A stretch of 64,000 nt of DNA from Cymbidium sinense (taxonomy: Eukaryota; Streptophyta; Magnoliopsida; Asparagales; Orchidaceae), in the NCBI GenBank assembly GCA_021442155.1, contig CM038214.1:312511001-312575000 (forward strand), written 5' to 3'. The notes under the pieces were generated by a model. That model ran no database searches. It was not told where the DNA came from and saw only the letters and a program-made list of their open reading frames with translations. Below, piece after piece: positions 27,527-40,130 of this stretch; positions within the stretch are counted from its first letter, which is position 1, and each line of letters opens with the position of its first letter. Made by a program: the position numbers and the translations under genes.

Positions 27527-29158
27527 ACCAAAAACCCTAAACCCTAAACAAAAACATGAACCCTAAACCTAAAACCTAAACCCTAAACCCTAAATCTTAA
27601 AAAATAGAAATCGTAAACCCTAAACCCTAAAATTATAAACCTTAAACCCTAAACCCTAAACCCTAAACCACAAATCACAAACCCTAAATCTTAATGACTA
27701 AACCCCTAATAAATCCTCCTAAACCTAAAATACTAAACCTAAACCTAAACTAAATAAAATCAAATAAACTAAAATAAACCTACACCTAAAAAAAAAAAAT
27801 ACCTTAAAATAAACCTAAAATAAAAACATAAAACCTAAACCCAAAAAAATAAAAAATAAAAACATAAATCTAAACCTAAAAATATAAAATAAAACTTAAA
27901 CCTAAAAAATAAAATAAAAATAAAACTCAACTAAAAAATCAACTTAAACCTAAACCTAAACTTAAAAAATAAAATAACATAAAAACCTAAACTAAAATAA
28001 ATAAACTAAACTAAATAAAAATAAAAAATAAAAAAAATATAAATAAAAAACAAATTAAATTAAAGAAACTAAATTAACCCAAACCTACCGATTTACTTAA
28101 TTTAAAAAAAAAACTCGAAACCCTAAATTAACCCTAAGCCCTAAAGCCTAAACACTAAACTCTAAACCCTAAAGCATAAACCCTAATATCCTAAACCCTA
28201 AAACCCTAAACTCTAAATCCTAAACCCTAAAAACCTAAAAACCTAAAAACCTAAACCTATACTAAATAAAACCTAAAAATAAAATATTAAAAAACCTAAA
28301 CCTAAATAAAATAACAAAATAAAAAAAATAAAAATCTAATTTAAAATCAAAATATAATCCTAAAAATTAAATAAAATAAACTAATAAAAATAACTAAAAT
28401 AAAATAAATATAAACTTAAAACTAAACTAAATAAAATAAAATAAACTAAAGAATAAATAACCTAAGAAATTAAAAAAAAATTTAAAATAAAATCAAAATA
28501 AACCTAAAATAAAATATAATAAAATCTAAAGAAAAACCTAAACCTTAAAAAAACTTAAAAATAAATAAAAAATAAAACCCAAACCTTAAATAAAATAATA
28601 AAAAAACCTAAACCTAAAATAAAAATAAAATAAACAAAATTAAATAAACCTAAACCTAAACTAAAATAAACTAAACTAAATAAGTAAAACCTCAACTTAA
28701 ACATAAAATAAACTAAATCTAAACCTAAACTTCAAAATAAAACCTAAAAATAAACATAAAATAAACATAAACTAAATAAGCCCTGGGTTGCTTAATTAAA
28801 ACCATAAATTGTAAATCCTAAACCTAAACTTACAACCCTAAACCCTGGACCTAAACTGACCCTAAAACTAACCCTAAGCCCTAAACCCTAAAAGCATAAA
28901 CCCCAACTTAAACTCTAAACCCACAAACTAAACCGTAAACCCTCACCCTAAAAAAAATAAACAAATAAAAAAACCCTCACCCTAAACCGTAAACCCTAAA
29001 CTCTAAACCCTAAAACCTAAACCCTAAACCCTAACCTAAACTCTAAACCCTAAACCCTAAACCCCAAACCCTAAACCTAAACCTAAAGTAACTAAATAAA
29101 TTAAAAAATAAACCTAAACCCTAAAACCTAGTAAACATAAACCTAAAGCTAAACCCTA
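27527..29158 (+). repeat. Composite telomere-like array, segment 4
   Basis: Telomere-like and A-rich phases with one landmark near 28084. The last 70 bases carry the conserved GRP preamble (AAGTAACTAAATAAATT, then AAACCTAAACCC). Confidence 0.8.
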
Positions 29159-29586
29159 AGAATGGGTAGAACCTTGATAGCAGGAAAATCACTGCCAACC
29201 AGGCTCAGTCTAGATCTAACGGTGGAGGAAAATGCGAAGGAGATGAAAATTGCAGTAATGTTCAGGGATCTGGTGGTGCTGGTGGACATGAAAGTAGTGG
29301 TTGGAGTAGTGGTGGGTATGGAGGTGGGGGGAGTGTTGGAGGTTACAGCCGTGGTGGTGGCGGAGGGAGAGATCGAGGATATGATGGCGGATCCTTCGAG
29401 AGGGGTGGTGATGTGGAAGAAATTGAAGAGCAATTAAATCTGCTTTTGGGCTGTCTTTGTAGTAGAGATAGCTATGTGTGCTAATTTTTGATCAATGTCA
29501 TCACTAGTGTCATAGAAAACTTGATGTGTTTCTTGGTTGGTGAAATCAAAAAGAAATGTTAAATCTGTTTGTATTAAAATAAAAAA
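29159..29586 (+). pseudogene. GRP fragment copy 5: C-terminal coding end plus shortened 3' UTR
   Basis: The fragment starts at the shared junction (CTAAGAATGGGTAGAACC). The GRP frame already has a stop, because NGQ has become NG-stop (CAG to TAG). Downstream, the NQAQSR-like part is preserved in the DNA, as are Gly-rich codons such as GGAGGTGGGGGGAGTGTTGG. About 90 bases in the middle of the 3' UTR are shorter than in copies 7 and 11. Overlapping 91- and 94-codon open frames on the two strands are shadows of the Gly-rich repeat. Confidence 0.8.
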
Positions 29587-31446
29587 CTAAAACACAAACC
29601 CTAAACTAAACCTAAACCTAAACCCTAAACCCTAAACCCTAAACCTAAACCATAAAAACCCTAAACCCTAAACCCTAAAATCCTAAACCCTAAACCTTAA
29701 ATGCTAAAACGTAAACCCTAAACCCTAAACCATAAACCATAAATCCTAAACCCTAAACCCCAAACCCTAAACCCTAAACCCTTAACCGTAAAAAGCTAAA
29801 AACCTAAAACTAAACAAAATAAAACCTAAAAATAAAATAAATAAAAAAATCCTAAACCAAAATAAATTTTAAAAAATAAAATAAAAGAAAAGCATAAACT
29901 AAAACCTAAACCTAAAACTAAAAAGAAAAAAAGAAAAAAAAGAAAAACTAAACTAAAATAAAAAAAACAAAAACCTAAACTAAAATAAAAAATAGAAAAC
30001 CTAAATATAATAATAATTAAACCTAAAATAAAAATAAAATAAACCTAAAAAAATAATATAAAAACATAGATTAAAATGAAAATAAAAATAAACTTAAATA
30101 AAAATAAAAAATAAAATAAACTAAAATAAATAAGAAATAAACTAAATATACATAAACCTATTAGTTTACTTAATTTTAAAAATAAATAAAAATTAAAAAT
30201 TAAAAATCCTAAAAAATAAAAATAAAAACCCTAACCTCTCTAAGACTAACCTAAACCATAAACCCTAAACCCTAAACCCTAAACCCTAAAACCCTAAACC
30301 CTAAACCTTAAAGCATAAACCATAAAACCTAAACCCTAAAGCCTACAACCTTAAACCCCAAAACCTAAACCATAAACCCTAAACCCAAAACAAAAAAAAA
30401 CTAAACCTAAACTAAAGAAACTTAAAAAAAATAAAATAAACTTAAACCTAAATAAAATAAAATAATAAAATAAAATAAAAACCTAAACTAAAACTTAAAC
30501 TTAAGACTAAACCAAAAGCTAAACTTAAAAATAAAATAATATAAAAAATTAAAACTAAAATACAATAAAATAAATAAAAACCTGATCTAAGCTAAAAAAA
30601 ATAAAATAAACATTAAAATAAAAAACCTAAATAATATAAAAACTAAATGTAAAATAGAAATAAAATAAAGTAAAATAAAAACTAAATAAAACCTAAATAA
30701 ATAAAATAGGATAAACCTAAACCTAAACTAAAATAAACTAAACTAAAATAAATAAAATGTAAACTTAATCTTAAAATAAACTAAACCTAAACTCCAAACT
30801 AATTAAAATAAAATAAACTAAAAAAAAAAACCTAAACTTAAACAAAAAAATAAAACTTAAAAATAAACATAAAATAAAAACCTAAAGCCTAAACCTAAAA
30901 AAAGTAAAATAAAAACTTAAACCTAAACCAAAAAATAAAATATAAAACACAAACCTAAAAAATAAAATAAAAATAAAACTAAACTAAAATATAATCATAA
31001 ACATAAATTTAAACATAAAAAATAAACTAAAGTAAAAAACTTAAACTAAAATAAATAAACCTAAAATAAATAAACTAAACTAAATAAAAATAAAAAATAA
31101 ACTAAATAAACCTAAACCTTAAACCGTAAACACTAAACCCTAAATCTAAAACCCTAAACCTACAACGCTAAACCTATAACGTTAAACCCTAAACCTTAAA
31201 CCCTAAACCCTAAACCATAAATAAAAAATAAATAAAAAAGTAATCCCTAACCCTAAACCCTAATCTTATAACCTTAAACCCTAAACTAACCCTAAACCCT
31301 AAAGCCTAAATAAAAAAAATAAAATAAAATAAAACGCCATAAACCCTAAACTAAACTAACCCTAAACTAAACTATAACCTTAAACCTAAAATCCTAAACC
31401 TAAACCTAAACCCTAAACCTAAACCCTAAACCTAAAACCCCTAAAA
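29587..31446 (+). repeat. Composite telomere-like array, segment 5
   Basis: Array with one clear landmark near 30157. It ends abruptly at the 5' end of LINE-1 at about 31447, where CCCCTAAAACTA gives way to a protein-coding remnant. Confidence 0.8.
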
Positions 31447-32290
31447 CTATTTTTTGCATACATTGTAAGATTCATGATCATCAATGCTTTGTGTTGCATC
31501 CTCATCTTAAAAGAATAAATTGTGATCCTAATCCCTCTCAGAAATGAAAAAATCAATAAATTTGCTTATGTGCCTAAAGTCACTCAAAATGGAACTCATC
31601 CCCCCTACCCCTACTCTTTTATTATCTACTGATTTTCCTATTGAAGAGCAATCTGAGCATGTTAAAAATAATGCTTATGAGGTTCATGAGGAGGCTAATG
31701 ATAACTTACCTAACATTGCTTCTAAATGTAATAATTTGGCTCCTCAAGACAATACCTTGACTTAGTCTAATCTACCCCTCTTGGCTAGTGAACCCGAGGA
31801 GACTCATATGAACCCTAGTGGTGATTTGAATGGAAACTTCATGCTGGATCAAAATCTAAAAAAAATTATGTAATTGTTCATCTGATGAAAGAACAAAATC
31901 TAAAAAATGGTGATTCTCTGAAAGATAATTGGTCATGGAACAAAATCTGAAAGATAATTCTGAAACTGAGCATGAAATCTTTGCTATTAATGGCTTCACA
32001 ACCTCTCCTTCTCCTACCGTACAGAGTGATACCCATGCAAACCCAATTTCTTAACTTAATTCTGACACTGAAAAAGGGGAAATTACTATTAGGAATGCTT
32101 TGATAGATACTGGTCCTATTCTGAATATCACAAATCACTCTCTATTGGATGGAGATACTTTGGACATAGATAGACCTTTTCAAACTATTATTAAAAGAAA
32201 TCCCTTAAAGTTAGAATGTTCACTAATAGCTCCACCAAAACTACTATATCTTCACTAACTTCCCATAAATAATTGTTCATGTTGTCTCTT
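31447..32290 (+). pseudogene. LINE-1 ORF1 remnant with CCHC zinc knuckle
   Basis: The frame from 31455 reads CIHCKIHDHQCFVLHPH, homologous to the LINE-2 text at 52899. A CCHC knuckle is C-X2-C-X4-H-X4-C. Here the last spacing is X1, so three codons have been lost. A polar, acidic linker follows with several stops, as in LINE-2 ORF1. In plant L1 elements ORF1 is the RNA-binding chaperone of the retrotransposition particle. This piece is only its C-terminal part and is not translatable as a whole. Confidence 0.65.
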
Positions 32291-32343
32291 CTTCATGCTT
32301 TTTATTTTTTCAGTTATCTCTTTTCCTTTTATTCTATTTTATT

Positions 32344-33030
32344 ATGATCAATCTTCTTATTTGGAATGTCCGGGGTATTGGGACTCTCATTGTCCATAAT
32401 CATATTAGAAGCCTTTGTCATACTCATAACATAGCCTTACTTATTGTTATTGAATCATTCATACACTCTTCTAAGATCACCCATGTTGCTAGAATGCTTG
32501 GCTTTCAAAATTTCTTCTATAATATTAGCAAAAAAATTTAGTGCTTTTGGAATAATTTAGTCAACATCTTTATCCTTGATGATCTTCAACAATTGGTTAA
32601 TGTTCAAATCTCATTGGGTGAATTTTCTTCTCTTGGTTCCTTTATTTATGCATCTTGTAATAGAGCTGGTAGGAACATCCTTTGGGATAACTTAAGAACC
32701 TTTGCCTCCTCTATCAAAAAACCCTGGTTGGTTGGGGGTGATTTCAACACTATCCTCGCTTCTTTGGAAAGAAGGGGAGGTTGCTCTACTAACATTGATT
32801 CCATGGAAGATTTTTCTAATATGACCCTTGATTATGATCTGATTAATATTAGATTTTTGGCCTCCGACTATACGTGGCATAACTATAGACTTTGGTAGCG
32901 GCTTGATAGGACCCTCTTTAATTCCCTTTGGATCAATCAATGGCCCCTTACTTCTGTTGAACATTTGAGCAGAACTCTATCTGACCATGCTCCGCTTCTG
33001 ATTTCTATCAAAAATCCTTCCAGTAGACTA
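32344..33030 (+). pseudogene. LINE-1 ORF2, apurinic/apyrimidinic-type endonuclease domain
   Basis: ORF2 starts at ATG 32344 (MINLLIWNVRGIG). The endonuclease motifs are visible in one frame: NVRG at the start, a Glu in VIES, GGDFN at about 32734-32748, and SDHAPLLI at about 32980. This domain nicks target DNA for target-primed reverse transcription. Two in-frame TAG codons break it. One at 32539 stands where LINE-2 has TGG (Trp). One at 32896 falls in TGG TAG CGG CTT GAT, just before RLDR. Otherwise the frame is continuous to 33486, so the decay is by point mutation. Plant LINE homology is firm; activity is excluded. Confidence 0.85.
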
Positions 33031-34660
33031 TCCTCCCCTACTTCTTTTAGATTCCAAAATATATGGATCCAACATAGTGATTTTATAAATGTTGTTTCCA
33101 TTAATTGGATGGCCCCTATTCATCCGAATAATTTCGTTAAAGGCATGATTCGCCTTTGGCTTAAGCTTAAAAGGCTTAAACAAAATCTAAATTGGTGGAA
33201 CAAGCATCATTTTAAAAATCTTTTTGCCAATCTCAAAAATATGGAGCAATTAGTTTGTTCTCTTGAAGATGTTATTTTGACTGATTCTACTAAGCTTGAA
33301 GCGTTGAATGTAGCTAAAGATAACTTGATTAATTATCAGAACATGGAGGAAACCTACTGGCGGCAAAAGGATGCTAGCAAACATATTGCTGATGGTGATA
33401 GAAATACAAGGTATTTCCATGCTCTTTTCAAAAAAAAGAAAGCCTTAAACTCTATTAAAAAAATCAAAAATGATAACGCTAGCTAGATCACTCACAATAA
33501 TGATATTAAATATTCTGTCATACAACATTTTAAAAACTTATTAAATAACAACCCTTCCTTAGAAGCCCTCTCCAACAAACACCTGATTCCCTTAGTGATT
33601 ACTAATGATGACAACCACTTGCTCAATTTGTGTCCTACAGAAACTGAGATTGGTAGTATTCTCAATAGCATGAACACTGATTCTGTTGCTGGCCTTGAAG
33701 GCTACACGGCTCAATTCTTTCAGCACTGTTAGCCTATTATTAAGTCTGACCTTGTTGATGTTATTATTGATTTTTTTGATGGAAAACCCTTACCTAGATA
33801 TTTTTCTAGCACTTCCATTATTCTTATTCCCAAAATTAATAATCTTGAATCTTGGGGCGATTTCAGACCTATCAGCTTTTGCACCTTCTTTCATAAACTC
33901 ATTGCTTAATTTATTATATATAATAAATTATCAAGGCGATTTATGACATTGACGTTCCTATCAGAGGTGGTAACATCCTTTTCAAACTGGACATCACTAA
34001 AGCTTTTGGCAACCTCTCTTGGGATTTCCATTTTCAAATTCTTCATTTGCTTAGGTTTTTTGATAATTTTATCCGCCTCACCAAAAATTGTATTACCAAT
34101 ATTTGGTTCTCCGTTATCATGAATGGCGAATCCCTTGGTTTTTTCCCTTCGATGCATGGCTTGAGATAAGGTGATCGCCTTTCACCCTCTCTTTTTATTA
34201 GTGCTGTTGAATATCTTTTGAGGAGCCTGAATGATCATTTCTATAATAACCCTAGTATGTTTTTTAGAACTCAAGGTGGTCTTCTGGTCTCTCATCTTAA
34301 TTTTCCTGATGACTTTATAATCTTTTGCAATGTCTTTATTCTTCACATTAAAACTATTAAGAATCTTTTAAATAAATTTGGCAACGAAAGTGGTCTTTTT
34401 CTTAATAAATGCAAAAGTTGTTTCATTCCTTCCTCTAAAATACCTAGTAATAAGATAAACTAAATCTTGAGAATTACTAAATTCCAACAACAATAACTTC
34501 CTATTAAATATCTTGGTGCTCCACTTTTTAAAGGTCAGAAAAGATCTCATCTTTTTGATGAGTTAATTCAAAAAATCTCTAATAAAATTTCTGCTTGGGA
34601 ATTTCATTTACTCTCATTTGGTGGTAGCCTCACGTTGATTAAGAGCACCCTTAACTCCAT
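33031..34660 (+). pseudogene. LINE-1 ORF2, reverse transcriptase domain
   Basis: The linker (KRLKQNLNWWNKHHF, then TRYFHALFKKK) leads into RT motifs: DFRPISFCTFFHKLI, then DITKAF, a GDRLSPSLFI motif near 34170-34199, and the catalytic FPDDF at about 34302-34316. In-frame stops lie at 33484 (Trp to TAG), 33730 (Trp to TAG) and 34167 (TAA just before GDRLSP). Relative to LINE-2, about 40 codons are missing after FHKLI near 33910 (the ILANRLSPLL...ELIHD part), and the frame changes there from that of 32344 to that of 34218. The second residue of the usual FADD is Pro. The enzyme is dead. Confidence 0.85.
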
Positions 34661-35315
34661 GCCTTTATATCTCAGTCAGACCATTGTGCCGACCAATTCT
34701 ACCATTAACAGAATTGAGCATCTCCTTAACAAATTTTTCTGGGGTTCTAACAATTCCTCTAAAGTAATGCACTAGACCTCTTGGTATAAAACCTGTGGCA
34801 CTCTTGCTGAAGGTGGTCTTGGATGTTAGCCTATGAAGGAAGCTATCACTATTTTTTCCTATAAACTTTGGTGGAATTTTAGGAGTAACAATAGTCTTTG
34901 GGCTAATTTCATGACAACTAAATACTGCTAGGGTAAGCACCCTCTCATTTGCCCCTATAAAGTGGGAGACTCTCCTGTTTGGAAAAGACTTTGTTCCATC
35001 AATTGGGATGCCGAATCATTAATTTCTTGGAGGATTAACTCTGGCACCTCTTTCTTTTGGCAAGATAACTGGTCTGGAGGTGGGTCCATTGATGATTTGC
35101 TGATTGATCTTTTGACTTCCACCAAAATGGGCAGTGCAGAATTATACTATCTTCTCAAGCAGACTAGAGCTCTCTTTTCTCAACTCTATTTTAAAATCTC
35201 TCATGTATGGCGTGAGGGTAATGCATGTGCTGATTACCTTGCCAATCTGGGTGCTAGATTGGATGGCATAAAATTGATTAACTTACTCTTCCTAAACATT
35301 TGCTTGGATTGGTGA
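34661..35315 (+). pseudogene. LINE-1 ORF2 C-terminus with RNase H remnant
   Basis: The frame of 34218 continues through stops (TAG at 34773 and others) to a conserved C-terminal linker (SPVWKRLCSINW, FWQDNWSGG). It then jumps directly to the last part of an RNase H domain, HVWREGNACADYLANLG at about 35202-35252. That motif is typical of the C-terminal RNase H of plant L1 elements. The zinc-binding linker and the first two thirds of RNase H are missing between about 35110 and 35140, which indicates an internal deletion. A 117-codon open frame spans the joined remnant. Confidence 0.75.
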
Positions 35316-38300
35316 ATCTGGACAATACTAGACTCCCTTATCTCAAAAATTAATCCAACCTATTGGATTGATCTACTATATTACCTAATTAACTGCATGA
35401 TCATTTTCTATTTAGTGTTGCTATTTCTTGGGATTTTACTGATGCATCATCCTGATATACCTTGTTGTTGGTTTAATTACCCTAGCTTTAATTGGGGGCT
35501 TATTGCTTCTGCTATTCCTAATGTTAATGTGTTGATGTTCATTTGGAATTTGTTGATGCATCCTGATACCCCTTTATATTGCTATGTGGCATCCTATTGG
35601 TTTACCTCTCCCAACCTTAAATGGGGCCTTCTCTTGCTTCCACTTTTAATGGTAAGGTGTTTCTGTTGTTTGGAGATGTATTACTTTATGCTTTATTTTC
35701 AGCTTTATTTTTTGATCAATAGGGACAGACCTCTTGCCATCAAAATTTTGATTATGGATCCTACTATTTCTATTTCTTAATTTATGATTAAAGTTGTCTT
35801 CTTCCTCCTTTCCTCTTTCTGGAATTATATTCTAGGGCACTTGTCTCAATGTTTAAATGCTATACTTCTATATAACCTATTGGCTGGCCCTAATTTATCT
35901 ATTATTATTCTCCTTATTATGGTTGTGGCCACTCCTATGTTCCATAACCTTACCTCCACAACCTATAAGGAGAGAAATTGCAATATCTTTATTATTATAA
36001 CTTCTTTCTGCAGGATTGGAATTATTTCCTGATTTCCATCTAGTTTGTTATTATGGATGTTGTGGGATTAGCTGCTAGCCTGATATTATGTGTCTTGATG
36101 GATCTTAAAGATGGCTTTCCTTTAGACCACTTTATAACTGATGTTGTACCATTATTTTTTTACTGGCTTTTTTATGGTGGGTGCAATATCTATTTTGATT
36201 TTTTAATTGCTGGCTATTTAATTTCTGGGCCTTTTGTCCTGCAGGCTGCTCTTGGGGTTTGTTTGCTGATTGTATTTTCTAACCTCATCTCCCCAACCTG
36301 TAAGGAGAGAAACTTCCATACCCTTGTTATTATTATTGTCTCTTTGCAGGATTGGACTTACTTAATGATTTCCTTTCGTCTATTTTTTTTTAGGATGGTA
36401 GTTTAGGCGCTAACGCTCTCCTTTTTGACTTGAAGGATCTCATTGATGGTTTACTTTTGAACCCTTTCTATGGCTATGTTGCCCCTTATTCTTTTTGGCT
36501 TATCTTATGGTTGGTGCAATAATTGTAGTGTTGTTTTATTTGTTGGCTGTTGGATTATCGGGTCCATTATCCAGCTACCTTATGGTGGCTATTTATTTTG
36601 TTGTTTTCGATTATTTCTGAGGTTTGGAATTACTTCCTATTTGTTGCCCCACTATTTTTGCTATTTGCAACCAGGTTGCAGCTGATCACCTGATGTTTGA
36701 AGTCTACTTAATCTGTTGTTATTTTTTCCCTATTGGTTTTGTTACAATTGTGCAGATCACTGTGATTATGTTATTGCCTAATTGGATATTAACTTATGCA
36801 CTGTTTACTCTGAATGGGTGGATTTTTGGCCAGCTTGTTGGTAGTTACTGTCTTGGTTGTTGACTTTGGATTAATGCTCAACAAAAGCCTGGTTTTGGGA
36901 TCTTATCACCGGAGCCTATTTTGAGGTTTTTTTGGCAAGGTGGCTTTTTATTTTATTATTATGTTTACAATAGGTTTTTGATCATCACATGTTTGAGGCC
37001 TATCTAAACTGTTGCAATTTTTTCCATCTTGGTTCAGCTAGACTTGGCCAGACCACTTCATTATCTACCTAGAATTTATCTTATGCATTGTCTATTTTGA
37101 ATGGGTGGTTTTGTGGCCAACTTGCTATTTTTTCCTATCTTGGTTGTTGGAACTGGATCATTGGGTTTTATGCCCGACAAGCTACTATTGGGTCATCATC
37201 TTTTGAGGTGCTTTTGGAGTTGTTTTGCTGATTGATTTTACTAACCCCATCTTCCCATCCTATCAGGAGAGAAACTGCAATTTTTTGGTTATTTTTATTA
37301 TCTCTTTACAAGATTGGTCTTACTTTATGGTCTCTTTCCAGTCTACTTTTCTTGAGGATTTAGGTTTAGCTGCAGGCCTGGTCATCTTTACCTTGAAGGA
37401 TTTTAATGTTGACTATCTTTTGAACCCATTTTATTTCTTTTTTGTATCTCTGCTTTTCACTAGCTTATTATATGGTGGGTACAATAATTGTATTTTTTTT
37501 ATCATTGTTGGCTGTTGGATTTTTAGGTCCTATGTCCAGTTTTGTATTGGTTCTTGGCTTTGTTTCTGTTGCTTTTGAATGTTTTCTGATTACAATGCAG
37601 CTGGATCACACGATGTTTGAGATCTACTTAACCTACTGTTGTTTTGTTCCTCTTGGTTCTGTTAGATTTGTGCAGATCACTGTGATTATGCTTTTGCCTA
37701 ATTTGATTTTAACATATGCATTGTTTACTCTGAATGGGTGGATTTATGGCTAGCTTGCTGTCTATCACTGTCTTGGTTATAGGCTGAACTGGATTACTGA
37801 GTTTTTTGCTTAGCAAGCTGATTCTAGGATTGTCTCTCTGATTGTCTTTACTTGGAGTTGTTCGTGGTGGGGAGCAGCTTATTACCTGTGCCTTATGGTT
37901 CATCTAATCTGCTGCTGCATTCCCATCTCCTCTCTGATAGACTTTTGCAATTCATGTGGTAATTTGGGCTTGGGATATGCTGTCTTGCCTTACACTTGCT
38001 GGTTACTAACTTCTGTAACACGGAGGTTGTTAACTTCTGCATTTCTTTCTTTCATTGCACTTCTTTTTTGGGTATATCCACAGGCATTACTTTTACAGTT
38101 TGTTTGTTTAATATTTGTCCCATATGTTTGGGATGGGGTTAATTCCATGCTATTTTTATCTTTGGATTTCAGAGTCTTTCTATTGGTCTTTTATGCTTCT
38201 TACCTCTGCCGGCCTTTTACGTTGTTTTTTCTTGTGGTGGGTCTTCATGCTGATCTAATTAAACCCTTGGACCTGATTAAAAATATGGTAGACCTAATAA

Positions 38301-39003
38301 TGATGGTTCACTTTCATTTGTGTTGGGATTCTCATGACATGGTATCTAATATGACAACATTTACTCTGCATGGGATCCCTTTACCCATTCTGCTCTTTGC
38401 TGCTTTCTTTTCTATTCAGTATAGGGCTTTACTTTGGTTTGTAGGTACTAAGGCTCAAAAGATTTTTAATAAATGGTTGCTATACATGTTTGTTGGCTAT
38501 GATGGTTGTGATGATTTCACTCCTTTTTGGTTTGGTAGTAGCTCTTGTGATGAAACCCTTCTGCTGAAGTATGGATGCTCATATTTGCATCTGCCCCAAC
38601 TTGGTGTGATTGAGCCTGAGCCTTCTCTATCACACTTCCTTATTATCTTTTTTCTTATCTTTCATTTTTCTCTCAGATTACCTTATTGCTCTAATTTCTT
38701 TTTTCTACAATTTTGCAAGTGCAATTCTCTTGTTCTCTTGCAGGTTTGCTCCATAGTGTCATGCATTCTCTCATCCTGAAGAGTTTTGGCCCTAATCTTC
38801 TAATGGCTTTTCTTATTAATCAATTTGTATCTTTTATTTTCCTTACTCTTTTATTTCGCTTTTGGTTGTATTTAGATAGGGGATTTCCTCTCTAGGCTGA
38901 TTGTAGCTCTTTGAGTTGTAGTTGTGGAGTTTATCCCCTTTAAGGACCTCGTAACCCCTTTTTTATGGCAAAAAAATTCCCCCTATATAGGGTTTCCCAA
39001 AAT
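35316..39003 (+). repeat. LINE-1 3' region with internal tandem repeats
   Basis: A 3.7 kb T/G-rich stretch. A module with CCTATAAGGAGAGAAA, followed by a T-rich tract and GCAGGATTGG, occurs near 35946, 36281 and 37243. A second module, with GATCACNTGATGTTTGA followed by a CTACTTAAYCTGTTG string, occurs near 36678, 36979 and 37602, with a weaker copy near 37890. GCAGATCACTGTGATTATG and a following ACTCTGAATGGGTGGAT recur at 36754 and 37672. A repeat of about 110 bp (GATGCATC...CCTGATA) lies at 35441 and 35555. The end, from about 38490, matches the 3' ends of LINE-a and LINE-b. Long hydrophobic open frames (up to 294 codons at 37895-38779) reflect the T-rich strand. Confidence 0.7.
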
Positions 39004-40130
39004 AAAAAAAATCCTAAAACCCTAAACACTAAACCCTAAAACCTACAACCCTAAACCCCAAACCCTAAACCCTAAACCTTCAATCCTAAACCCTATAAAC
39101 CTCAAAACCTAAACCTAAACTAAATAAAACCTAAAAATAAAATAAATAAAAAACCATAAATGTAAATAAGATAATAAAACATAAACTTAAACCTAAACCT
39201 AAACCTAAACATAAACCTAAAAAAAGAAAATCAAATAAAAATAATAATGAAACTAAAATAAATAAAATAAAAGCTAAACTAAAAATATAAAATAAACCTA
39301 AAAAAATCTAAATAGAATAAAACCTAAAAATAAAATAAAAATCAAATCAAATAAAACCTAAATCTAAAAAATAAATCTTAATAGAAAAAAAACCTAAACC
39401 CTAAACTGAAAATAATCTAAACATAAACTAAATAAAATAAAATACACTAAAAATAAACCCAAACCTAAACTAAAAAAATAAAAACTAAAAGTAAACCTAA
39501 AATAAAAAAATAAAACCTAAACCTAAAAAAAAATAAATAAGTACCTAAACCTAAACGTAAAAATAAAAAATAAAACCTAAACATAAAAATAAAATAAAAT
39601 AAAATGAAAATAAACCTAAATACCAAACTAAAAAATTAAAACAAAACCTATGCTAAAATAAATAAACCTAAAATAAATTAGCTAAAGTAAACAAAAAATA
39701 AAATATACCTAAATGAAATAAAAGAAGTAAACTAAAATAAATAAATAAACTAAATTCAACATCTAAATAAACATCAGGTTTATTTAATTTAAAAAAACCT
39801 TAAACCCTAAATCCTAAGCCGAACCTAAACCCTAAACCTACAACCAAAACATATATAAACCTAAACCCTAATACTTATGCCTAAAAACTTTAAACCCTAA
39901 ACCTTAACCTTAAACCTTAAAGCTAAAGCATAAACCCAAAACCCTAAACCCTAAACCTAAACTAAAGCAACCTTAAACCTCTAAAATAACACCCAAACCC
40001 TCAACCAACCAAAGCCTAACCTAAACCAACCTTAAACCCCAAACCCTAAACCTAAACCTAAATTAACTAAATAAATTAAAAATAAACTTAAACCCTAAAA
40101 CCTAATAAACCAAAACCTAAACCTAAACCC
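39004..40130 (+). repeat. Composite telomere-like array, segment 6
   Basis: Telomere-like text resumes directly after the LINE-1 tail. One landmark lies near 39772. The GRP preamble (AATTAACTAAATAAATT) occupies the last 70 bases. Confidence 0.8.

Larger units (their letters stand above)
31447..39003 (+). mobile_element. LINE-1: degenerate L1-type non-LTR retrotransposon, 7.5 kb
   Basis: In order, the element holds a zinc-knuckle end of ORF1, an ORF2 with endonuclease and reverse transcriptase, a small remnant of RNase H, and a 3.7 kb T/G-rich 3' region ending in a short A-rich tail near 39003. It is 5'-truncated within ORF1, since the DUF4283 part present in LINE-2 is missing. ORF2 has several in-frame stops, a frame change and two large internal deletions, so it cannot work on its own. 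Target-site duplications cannot be told apart because both flanks are CCTAAAA-type repeats. The architecture is that of plant L1 elements with a C-terminal RNase H. Confidence 0.85.

Noticed and set aside
35397..38895. Long hydrophobic open frames (up to 294 codons) resembling membrane proteins
   Set aside because: The strand is T-rich, which gives Phe/Leu/Ile codons and few stops by composition. The frames lie in a LINE 3' region, overlap in different frames and match no family I know. I keep only the repeated similarity between modules as a finding.
31447..39003. LINE-1 as a telomere-specific retrotransposon like those of insects
   Set aside because: Several LINE pieces lie in the array, but LINE-a and LINE-b copies were multiplied by duplication. 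The only clear target-site duplication lies at a GRP/array junction, and target choice cannot be judged from so few events.
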